Source: Pseudobdellovibrionaceae bacterium
GTDB lineage: Bacteria; Bdellovibrionota; Bdellovibrionia; Bdellovibrionales; JAMPXM01
DNA: 6,089 nt
NCBI GenBank assembly: GCA_913776405.1
Contig: CAJYOV010000674.1
Coordinates: forward strand, 1-6,089
Reading direction: 5' to 3'
In this document: positions 1 through 5,542 of the stretch, one piece after another
Layout: every line of letters begins with the position of its first letter
Numbering within the stretch: position 1 is the first letter of the stretch
Program-made: the position numbers and the translations under genes
The notes under the pieces: generated by a model
The model's input: only the letters and a program-made list of their open reading frames with translations
Database searches by the model: none
Told to the model about the DNA's origin: nothing

Positions 1-1388
1 AGAACGCGGGCTATGCCCCCGTAACGCAAAACGCGGCCGCGAAAGCGGTCGGCCCAGCAGCGCAAAGCGCTGGCGCCAGCCCTGAAACGCAGGGCCTGCG
101 TGAGCCTGCGGCGGCCGGCACCGCGCAACCGAGCTCGACCGCGACACCTACGCCTGCGCCGTCTGCAACATCGCAACCGGTTGTGCAGAAGCTGCCACTC
201 AAACAAGAATCGCCGGCCGCAAAACTCGCACGCTTGCAATCTGCACTTCACCCTCTGATTAAGTTCTCAGAGCAGCCGGCTGGCGTTCAAGCCATTACCG
301 CCGTCACTCGCGACTCTGCGGTGATTGCACTCGACGCTTCAGAAATCTCTCGTCTGCGTGATCTCGCCAAACGAGACGTTCAGCTCAAAAGCCTTCTTCA
401 AAATTGGAGAGCTCAAGAAGCTCGTGAGGCAACGAAACCTCTTCGTGCGATTTCAACGTTTAGTGAAACGCCCACGACCGACGTTGATTCGATTTCCGCG
501 CGCATTGAACTCCAGAAACTTCGGACTCTCGTGATGAGCGCGGTTGTCTCAGGCGACCCGGAACTCGCAAAAAGACTTCGTAACGCGATTCTTATTTGGG
601 CAAAGACCTACATCCCACTTGGGGATGCCGCTTCCGACGCCGAGCTTGAACCCGTCATTGAAGCGTACGCGCTTCTTCAGTCGACGCTCCCGATCGAGCA
701 AAGAAAGCTCGTTGACACGTGGCTGTTCACGCTCGCGGACCGCCAAGTGTCAGAGCTTCTGAATCACCCAAAAACGAACGATCTCTATTTCGCTCAGCAT
801 TTGAAAACGATGGCTTTGATTGGTTTCGCGACGGGAAATGCCAATCTTCAGAATTACGTCACGACCAATCTTCCAGCACACGTGACGGCCTCGATCGTCG
901 CCGACGGCTCGACGACGACGTACCAATCGACTCACTCCATCCGAAAACATGCTGAGCACATACAGGCGTTGTTGCGTATCTCAGTTCTCTTAAATCGCGC
1001 GCAGCTTCACGCTCAAGATGGACTACCGAAAATCGGGACGCCGCTCGCAAAAGCCATCGACTTCGCGTACCCGTATCTCTTAGGCAAGATGGATCATGTC
1101 GAATTTCAAGGGGCCAAACTCGCTCTTGAACACGAGCATCGACTGAATCCGCAAAGCGCGCTCGGATTTCTCGATACGGCTCTCTACTTCCGAACGAATC
1201 TTTGGCCGGATCTGGCTCGCCTCGTAAATCTACCGAATGCATTTGCTTGGGACCCACAAAGCCTCTATTTTTCTTCGATGGCGCGAAAGACCGACGACTT
1301 CGAGGTTCGAATGCTGTCGCCGACGACTTTCCGTGCTCCGTCGTTACGCGCACCTTCGCCGAAGCTGAAATCAGCTCGCGCTCGCTAG
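1..1388 (+). CDS. 5'-truncated gene; alginate-lyase-like (alpha/alpha toroid) helical domain protein
   Basis: The reading frame is open from base 3 to the TAG at 1386-1388, so the true start lies left of the window; the internal GTG at 183 is probably not the start. The N-terminal part (to about base 182) is a low-complexity Ala/Pro/Thr/Ser/Gln linker. From about base 480 the protein is mostly helical. The order of segments resembles the alginate lyase superfamily: a helical pair ending in LRNAILIWAKTYIP, then LEPVIEAYALLQ, then a Trp-containing helix (WLFTLADRQVSELL), a short loop KTNDLYFAQH, and a DGS turn at 903-911 followed by an amphipathic helix. This is by-eye fold recognition, not a database hit. 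At the places where I expect the catalytic Asn-His and the Arg/Tyr pair I see Asn-Asp and no clear Arg/Tyr. It may therefore be a non-catalytic or divergent member, acting in the envelope or outside the cell. The next gene starts 7 bases after the stop. The fold call is moderate; the coding call is strong. Confidence 0.85.
   Translation, partial: NAGYAPVTQNAAAKAVGPAAQSAGASPETQGLREPAAAGTAQPSSTATPTPAPSATSQPVVQKLPLKQESPAAKLARLQSALHPLIKFSEQPAGVQAITAVTRDSAVIALDASEISRLRDLAKRDVQLKSLLQNWRAQEAREATKPLRAISTFSETPTTDVDSISARIELQKLRTLVMSAVVSGDPELAKRLRNAILIWAKTYIPLGDAASDAELEPVIEAYALLQSTLPIEQRKLVDTWLFTLADRQVSELLNHPKTNDLYFAQHLKTMALIGFATGNANLQNYVTTNLPAHVTASIVADGSTTTYQSTHSIRKHAEHIQALLRISVLLNRAQLHAQDGLPKIGTPLAKAIDFAYPYLLGKMDHVEFQGAKLALEHEHRLNPQSALGFLDTALYFRTNLWPDLARLVNLPNAFAWDPQSLYFSSMARKTDDFEVRMLSPTTFRAPSLRAPSPKLKSARAR
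3..182 (+). other. Low-complexity Ala/Pro/Thr/Ser-rich linker coding segment
   Basis: Within the first gene, this stretch is uninterrupted in frame 3 and translates to mostly Ala, Pro, Gln, Thr, Ser and Gly, ending in TPTPAPSATSQP. It is visibly richer in GC than the rest of the gene. Such segments usually act as flexible tethers between a membrane anchor or signal sequence and a folded domain; the anchor would lie outside the window. Confidence 0.6.
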
Positions 1389-1391
1389 AGG
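1387..1391 (+). promoter_or_regulatory. Ribosome binding site of the pterin synthase gene
   Basis: AGAGG lies 4 bases before the ATG at 1396 and overlaps the stop codon of the upstream gene. It supports this start and suggests translational coupling of the two genes. Confidence 0.5.
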
Positions 1392-1395
1392 TTTT

Positions 1396-1905
1396 ATGTT
1401 TCGCATTCGCTTAGCCAAAGAGAACTTCAAATTCAGCTGCTCGCATTTCACTATCTTTGGCCCCGGCCGCGCTGAAAACCTCCACGGCCATAACTACTAT
1501 GTCTCGGTCGAAATCGAGCTCGCCGGCATCGATCCCGAACTTGGAATGGCCTTCGACTTCAACCTCGTAAAGCCGATTCTGCGTGCAATTGCCGACGATC
1601 TCGACGAGCGCGTTCTTCTTCCTGAAAACTCGAAATATTTGAAATTGAAACTCGAAGGCCCGCAAGTGGGCGTCACGTTCGGCGATAAATCTTATTCGTT
1701 CCCCGCTGTCGACACGGCACTCTTACCGGTAGTGAATATCACGAGCGAAGAACTCGCTCGTTACTTCGCAAACGAATTTGCCGCACGCCTTCGCAAATCG
1801 CAGGCGCCGGGCGTTCAACTGATTCGCACTCTTTCAGTCGGTATCGAAGAAACGCGCGGTCAAGTCGTGACGTACGACTTAACGCTAAATCAAAGACCAA
1901 GTTGA
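1396..1905 (+). CDS. 6-pyruvoyl-tetrahydropterin synthase/QueD superfamily protein, PTPS-III-like
   Basis: This cytoplasmic zinc enzyme of 169 residues belongs to COG0720, whose members act on 7,8-dihydroneopterin triphosphate. The three zinc ligands are visible: His17 in FSCSHF, and His30 and His32 in LHGHNY. AFDF (52-55) matches the family's conserved Asp-Phe segment, Asp70 lies in LDERVLLP, and Glu152-Thr153 near the C-terminus matches the pterin-anchoring Glu. Two points are unusual. The Cys that QueD has four residues before the first His of HGH is Ala26 here, and Glu27 sits in the Glu-x2-His-Gly-His pattern associated with PTPS-III, the type that makes 6-hydroxymethyl-dihydropterin and replaces FolB. 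Also, the His that often follows the conserved Asp is Glu71. An extra segment at about 77-110, with YSFPAVDTALLP, lengthens it beyond E. coli QueD. It probably shares a transcript with the upstream gene. The superfamily is certain; the folate role is inference. Confidence 0.95.
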   Translation: MFRIRLAKENFKFSCSHFTIFGPGRAENLHGHNYYVSVEIELAGIDPELGMAFDFNLVKPILRAIADDLDERVLLPENSKYLKLKLEGPQVGVTFGDKSYSFPAVDTALLPVVNITSEELARYFANEFAARLRKSQAPGVQLIRTLSVGIEETRGQVVTYDLTLNQRPS

Positions 1906-2948
1906 TCGAGGTTCACTTCTTCGTAGGTGACCGGCTGATCAATGAGATCATCATCTACGAACTTCGCATTAAATTTCTGATTGAAGAAGTCCGTCACGCG
2001 GTCCATGTAAAGATACGCAAGCGTTACGATCGTCTGTACGTGGCCACCCGTGAACGTCAAACCGTTCGGACCGCCGTATGCGTTGAATAACTCTCGTTGC
2101 GCCGAGTACGGCACTTTCACATCGCTCTCGGCCATGACCATCAAGATGTTTGCACGGCGAGCGCGATTTGCGAAGTACACCGGATCATACTTGATCGTGT
2201 TTCGAAGGGCGTCTTCGTAGGCGTTTAGATTCGGGAGATTCGCCGCTTGCATGCGGCGATCACGCAGTGTTGTCAGACGTGATTCATCGGTTACAGTCAA
2301 AATGTAAGGCATGTTGCCACCGCCGACGACCGTGACGGCTGCCTTCAACCGGGGCTCGAGGCCCGTCATCAGACCCGTTGTGATACCACCGAGGCTGAGA
2401 CCCATCATGCCGATCTTCGACTTATCGAACATTGGAACCTTCTCAGCCCAGTCGATAAATGTCTTGAGCGCTAAAATCGCGCGACGATTTTTCTGATCTT
2501 CCATCCCCCACGACGGATAAGTTGCGGGCTGGTTCGTATCGTTAATGTTCGCGATGATGCTTGCCATTTTCGCAGAACAAAGCTTTGCCGCAACATGCGG
2601 TTCGAGCATGTCGTGCGTGCCTTCGATCGTCGGGATGATCAAGACCACCGGTACTTTGTAATTCACCACCGGACGACGAACGTCGACCGTGTAACGAAGC
2701 CCTTGCTTCGTCACTGGGTCCCAGACTTCGATCTTTTCTTTTGAGTACCAGCACTCGCTATCGCGCGTGACATCGTGAGTGGTCGATTTGCCGTTCCAGG
2801 GAAGGTGCTGAAGTTCGCTCAGACGCTGGGCCTGATCTTCAACCGTGATGGGGCTGAGCGGTTTCGCTTCAGCTGCAAGCCCAACGATCGAAGAGAGCAT
2901 GAGCGAGAACACAGTCGCACGCACCAAAGCTTTCAGATTCAAATCCAT
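1890..2948 (-). CDS. Exported alpha/beta hydrolase (dienelactone hydrolase/acyl-peptidase-like)
   Basis: This 352-residue serine hydrolase of unknown substrate begins with a Sec signal peptide: one Lys and one Arg in the first ten residues, a hydrophobic stretch at 11-26, and probable cleavage near AEA-K (27-29). The mature protein shows a strand VPVVLIIP followed by the Glu-Gly-Thr oxyanion-side loop (100-111), the nucleophile elbow GLSLGG with Ser185, the acid Asp276 in AESDVKVPY, and His303 in GGHVQT. Order and spacing fit a complete catalytic triad. Two cysteines (66 and 124) could form a disulfide in the periplasm. The ATG at 2946-2948 is supported by AAGGA six bases upstream. The stop overlaps the convergent pterin gene by 16 bases. 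Its promoter must lie in the structured region to the right, which is shared with the divergent operon. Esterase, lactonase or peptidase activity cannot be told apart from sequence alone. Confidence 0.93.
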   Translation of the reverse strand: MDLNLKALVRATVFSLMLSSIVGLAAEAKPLSPITVEDQAQRLSELQHLPWNGKSTTHDVTRDSECWYSKEKIEVWDPVTKQGLRYTVDVRRPVVNYKVPVVLIIPTIEGTHDMLEPHVAAKLCSAKMASIIANINDTNQPATYPSWGMEDQKNRRAILALKTFIDWAEKVPMFDKSKIGMMGLSLGGITTGLMTGLEPRLKAAVTVVGGGNMPYILTVTDESRLTTLRDRRMQAANLPNLNAYEDALRNTIKYDPVYFANRARRANILMVMAESDVKVPYSAQRELFNAYGGPNGLTFTGGHVQTIVTLAYLYMDRVTDFFNQKFNAKFVDDDLIDQPVTYEEVNLDQLGL

Positions 2949-2949
2949 C

Positions 2950-2973
2950 TTAAATCCTTAAATCTTTAAATCA
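2950..2973. repeat. Three tandem 8-base units, TTAAATC plus one variable base
   Basis: On the + strand the units are TTAAATCC (2950-2957), TTAAATCT (2958-2965) and TTAAATCA (2966-2973). Only the last base differs. The array is AT-rich inside otherwise GC-richer DNA and contains the ribosome binding site of the minus-strand hydrolase. A change in copy number by slippage would move additional near-matches of the site. It may equally be an operator or simply an AT-rich, unstructured leader. Confidence 0.6.
2955..2959 (-). promoter_or_regulatory. Ribosome binding site of the alpha/beta hydrolase gene
   Basis: Read on the minus strand, AAGGA stands six bases before the ATG at 2948. It is the clearest Shine-Dalgarno in the window and fixes the start. 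It sits inside the triple 8-base repeat. Confidence 0.7.
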
Positions 2974-3009
2974 CTCGATAAGATCCCTCTTTGGATCCGC
3001 GGTTCGAGT
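2973..3009. other. Two-part hairpin in the hydrolase 5' leader
   Basis: An outer stem of ACTCGA (2973-2978) with TCGAGT (3004-3009) encloses an inner stem of GATCC (2982-2986) with GGATC (2993-2997) and a six-base loop. Both stems pair perfectly and are separated by an asymmetric internal loop. It lies between the hydrolase start and its presumed promoter, so it may be a leader-RNA structure or a dyad binding site for a regulator. No T-run follows on either strand, so it is not an intrinsic terminator. Confidence 0.4.
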
Positions 3010-3030
3010 CTATTTGCCCACCTCTACGTT

Positions 3031-3071
3031 AGTCGGGGCCGAAGGGAGGGCAAGCCTTTTCCCGACTTCGG
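3031..3071. other. Overlapping, mutually exclusive stems in the divergent intergenic region
   Basis: AGTCGGG (3031-3037) pairs perfectly with CCCGACT (3061-3067). Alternatively CCGAAG (3039-3044) pairs with CTTCGG (3066-3071), extended by GGGA against TCCC across a two-base bulge. The two pairings share bases 3061-3067 and cannot coexist. The segment ends about 40 bases before the likely start of the + strand operon. It could be an attenuator-like leader or a pair of DNA dyads; no ligand-binding RNA family is recognised. Confidence 0.35.
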
Positions 3072-3119
3072 ATGCGGCGCAGAATGCCAGCAGCAGCGGG
3101 CTGCGTTCTGATGACACTC

Positions 3120-3953
3120 ATGAAGAAAAAGCTGTTCGACCCTCGCTCGCTTTTAACCCTTCTTGTCTCTCTCAACATCGGTGTCGTCGTCGGGTTCACG
3201 CTCACGCCGGATGCCGCGCGCGCCGACTCGATCACGCTCGTCTCTGAACGCACCGAAACCTTCCCCGCCGGCTCGCCCGATCAGCCGAGGATCATTTTTC
3301 AGGAACTGAAAAAGAAGGTCGACTTGACTGGTTTACCGAAGAACCAGTCGAACTATCTCACGGACACCCGCTTCTTCTACGATGCGGAAACACCCGATCG
3401 GATCGAAGACTTCGCGATCGTTCAATGGATCAAAGGCTGCATGTTTCATTCAAAAGCGCAGAACGGAAAGGTCACGAGAAGTCGTTCGATTTCGCGAAAT
3501 CATTTCGGGCAAAACGTTCCATTCCAACATCGCGACTGGGAAATCGACTCGGATTCAGCCGACCCGATTTATACGAACTATGAAACGTTCGGCCGGCACG
3601 CTCTCTTGCGCTGGATTAAGGATCCAAAATCTCTCGATGCTGAGACCACTAAATACTACGGCCAAGAAAAGCCCACGCATGGTGCGGTCTTCGCTACGGA
3701 TCTTCCCGGTACGGGATTTCTGATCATGGGCTCGGGAAAAGGCGAAGGCGAAGCTCAAAACGCAAGCCTCGAGTTCCGAACATGCCTTTTCAAAAAGATC
3801 GACCTACCGACATCAACGACGAAGTCAGGCGCAAACATTGATGCTTCTAGAGCGATTCGCTGCGTGGCTTGGTCACATCAATTCGTCTGGAACTTTGCAA
3901 AAGGTCGGATGACTGAGCCCAAGGTGATCGATCCCTTCTGCGAGGCGCCGTGA
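3120..3953 (+). CDS. Exported four-cysteine protein of unknown family
   Basis: I do not recognise a family. With the start at 3120 the protein has 277 residues and opens with a typical Sec signal: MKKKLFDPR, then a long hydrophobic core ([16 protein letters not shown]) and a likely cleavage after TPDAARA, leaving a periplasmic or secreted protein. In-frame ATGs at 3072, 3084 and 3111 would only add an atypical N-terminal extension; none has a clear Shine-Dalgarno, so 3120 is chosen on signal-peptide shape. The mature part has four cysteines (107, 222, 248 and 274 in this numbering) in GCMFH, RTCLF, IRCVAW and PFCEAP, enough for two disulfides, and is rich in aromatic and charged residues. A Gly-rich stretch (GSGKGEGEA) is not a Walker motif. 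It is the first gene of a tight run and its stop overlaps the dtd start by 4 bases. Coding is secure; function is unknown. Confidence 0.88.
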   Translation: MKKKLFDPRSLLTLLVSLNIGVVVGFTLTPDAARADSITLVSERTETFPAGSPDQPRIIFQELKKKVDLTGLPKNQSNYLTDTRFFYDAETPDRIEDFAIVQWIKGCMFHSKAQNGKVTRSRSISRNHFGQNVPFQHRDWEIDSDSADPIYTNYETFGRHALLRWIKDPKSLDAETTKYYGQEKPTHGAVFATDLPGTGFLIMGSGKGEGEAQNASLEFRTCLFKKIDLPTSTTKSGANIDASRAIRCVAWSHQFVWNFAKGRMTEPKVIDPFCEAP

Positions 3954-4387
3954 GAGCCGTCGTTCAAAGAGTCAAACGCGCCAGCGTCACCGTTGATGGC
4001 GCGGTCGTCGGCACGATCGAAATGGGCGTTTTGACGCTTCTCGGGGTTCGCGCAAGCGACACGGAAGCCGATGTCGATCGCTTAATGAAAAAAATTTCCA
4101 ATCTCCGAATTTTTGAGGATGAAAGCGGCAAGATGAACAAGTCGCTTCTCGATGTTGGCGGCTCACACCTGATCGTCTCGCAGTTCACGCTTTGGGGTGA
4201 TGCCTCAAAAGGCAATCGCCCCAGCTTCATTGAGGCAGCCCGCCCCGAGCACGCTAAACCGCTTTATGAGCGAGCGCTAAAACAAAGTGCAGAACTCGGC
4301 CTTCCGACCCAGGGCGGTCAGTTTCAAGCCCATATGGAAGTCTCGTTGATCAACGATGGGCCCGTTACGCTTTTGTTAGAAAGCTGA
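3950..4387 (+). CDS. dtd: D-aminoacyl-tRNA deacylase
   Basis: This cytoplasmic enzyme hydrolyses D-amino acids, and glycine wrongly attached to tRNA-Ala, from charged tRNA, so protecting translation. At 145 residues it has the usual length of bacterial DTD. The start [17 protein letters not shown] and the block [15 protein letters not shown] are typical. The first active-site motif SQFTL is at 77-81, and the second, NDGPVT with the Gly137-Pro138 pair that excludes L-substrates, is at 135-140. It begins with GTG in a GTGA overlap with the upstream gene, with GAGG four bases before the start, so it is probably translated by coupling. Its neighbours are secreted proteins with no evident link to tRNA, so the arrangement may only be shared transcription. 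Small departures such as GQFQAHM, where family members more often have Gly at the fourth place, do not disturb the key residues. Confidence 0.97.
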   Translation: MRAVVQRVKRASVTVDGAVVGTIEMGVLTLLGVRASDTEADVDRLMKKISNLRIFEDESGKMNKSLLDVGGSHLIVSQFTLWGDASKGNRPSFIEAARPEHAKPLYERALKQSAELGLPTQGGQFQAHMEVSLINDGPVTLLLES

Positions 4388-4391
4388 AACT

Positions 4392-4420
4392 GCTAGACAC
4401 CCGACTCCAGAAAATCTAGC
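4392..4420. other. Inverted repeat between dtd and the peptidase gene
   Basis: GCTAGA (4392-4397) pairs perfectly with TCTAGC (4415-4420) across a 17-base loop. It fills most of the 45-base gap after dtd. The short stem, long loop and lack of a T-run argue against a strong terminator. It could modulate expression between the two halves of the operon or be chance. Confidence 0.25.
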
Positions 4421-4432
4421 TTCGGCGCCATC

Positions 4433-5542
4433 ATGACTTTGAAATTTGCATCTCAGGCGACAGCCGCTTTCGGGGCAGCACTTCTTCTTCTTACAACTTC
4501 AGTTGCGGCTCACGCTGAGCCCGCGCGCGCTGAAAATTCAGGCATTCCGAGCCGCGCGACTTGGGCGGCATCGGTTCCAAACGGCCCGCAGCTCTCACAC
4601 ATCGTCTCGGCCTCGGATGCACCTCGGTCAGGCTTTACCGATCTTCTTCCCTATGCGCTTCCTGCACCCGATCAGCGTGATGCCGGTAGCTGCCTTTACA
4701 TGTCCCTCACTGGCATTGCCGAGTGGTGGCTCGCAAAACTCAACCCGCTTCAATCGCGTCGCTCAGACGGCCCCTTGGATCTCAGCGAGCGCTGGGTCAT
4801 GAATGCGGCCGGCGATTCACGTGCGACGACCGGTGTGCGCGAGTGGAAGACCGACTCCGTTTACATTTTCAACAACATCCGGGAAGTGGCGCTCAATACG
4901 GCTTATCGCTTCACAATGGGTTGGTTTAACGTGAAGGACGGCGATTACGTCGTGGCCAAAGCTGGCGAACGCGGCGCTAAATACGGCGAGTCGTTCAACT
5001 GGATCGATCAACGCGATCTCGCTGGCCCTGAACGCGTTAAAATGCCAACGTTCAAACGTACCGTTCTCTTTGCTGAACCCGGAACATCACAGTGGGATGT
5101 CGGCGTCGCTCCGGATGATTTGGTTCAGAAGATCAAATGGGCGCTGATGCGAAATCGCGCGCCCGTCCAGATTATCTACAACGACTTCGGGTACTGGCAC
5201 GCAACGGTCATCCTCGGCTTTGATGATGAGAAGTCGACTGAAGGTTGCAAGTTTGTTGAACGCTCTCGCGAATACTACAAATCAAAAGCCGCCCTTGCAA
5301 AAAACCCGCAAACGACGATTGATCTTGAAGCGTCGGTTCAAAAGCGAGGCGCTTGCAACGCAAACGGTGTCTTCTTCGTTCGTGACTCAATTTACCCCGA
5401 CTCCAAGCAGCCTGAATATGTCTACGACCCGAGCGATAAAACACGCGGTGTCGGTCGCTATTCGGCGAAACTTGTCGACATTGAGTACTCGTTTGTGACG
5501 CACCTTGCGAACCACGCCATCCAGATTATGGCGGCTCAGTGA
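4433..5542 (+). CDS. Secreted papain-like (clan CA) cysteine peptidase, divergent
   Basis: This 369-residue protein starts with a Sec signal peptide (hydrophobic core at about 11-26, likely cleavage after AHA at 28 or after ARA at 33). Papain-family active-site features follow: Gln81 and Cys87 are exactly six residues apart in DQRDAGSC, as papain's oxyanion Gln19 and nucleophile Cys25; a LSERWVMN segment (117-124) resembles the family's LSEQ-type helix; and His256 lies in YWHATVILGFDD, matching the HAV-x-x-x-GY block. Where papain has Asn in the NSWG motif, this protein reads VRDS with Asp318, and no SWG follows. The CGSC cysteine preceding the nucleophile is Ala. Cys272 and Cys308 may form a disulfide. 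Only about 50 residues separate the signal from the Gln, so no long inhibitory propeptide is visible. No clear ribosome binding site precedes the ATG. The next gene overlaps by 4 bases. The likely role is extracellular or periplasmic proteolysis; an inactive homologue remains possible. Confidence 0.9.
   Translation: MTLKFASQATAAFGAALLLLTTSVAAHAEPARAENSGIPSRATWAASVPNGPQLSHIVSASDAPRSGFTDLLPYALPAPDQRDAGSCLYMSLTGIAEWWLAKLNPLQSRRSDGPLDLSERWVMNAAGDSRATTGVREWKTDSVYIFNNIREVALNTAYRFTMGWFNVKDGDYVVAKAGERGAKYGESFNWIDQRDLAGPERVKMPTFKRTVLFAEPGTSQWDVGVAPDDLVQKIKWALMRNRAPVQIIYNDFGYWHATVILGFDDEKSTEGCKFVERSREYYKSKAALAKNPQTTIDLEASVQKRGACNANGVFFVRDSIYPDSKQPEYVYDPSDKTRGVGRYSAKLVDIEYSFVTHLANHAIQIMAAQ

Noticed and set aside
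859..1353. 164-residue open frame on the minus strand inside the first gene
   Set aside because: It is Arg/Ser-rich with no recognisable domain and lies wholly antisense to a well-supported coding frame; a shadow of the GC-skewed codon positions.
2990..3025. tRNA-like 3' end: GGTTCGAGTC followed by TTTGCCCACC
   Set aside because: The bases around TTCGAGT cannot form a five-pair T-stem, and no matching acceptor, D or anticodon arm is found upstream. The TCGAGT is better explained by pairing with 2973-2978.
3026..3053. Candidate minus-strand promoter: TTGCCC (3053-3048), 16-base spacer, TAACGT (3031-3026)
   Set aside because: Only four and three of six bases match the sigma-70 consensus, and the spacer is short. 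Too weak to annotate.
3072..3119. Upstream in-frame ATGs at 3072, 3084 and 3111 as start of the exported protein
   Set aside because: They would place an Arg- and Ala-rich extension before a normal MKKK signal peptide, and none has a better ribosome binding site. 3111 remains possible.
3726..3755. GSGKGEGEA resembling a nucleotide-binding P-loop in the exported protein
   Set aside because: It lacks the GxxxxGK[S/T] spacing, and the protein is exported, where ATP/GTP binding is unlikely.
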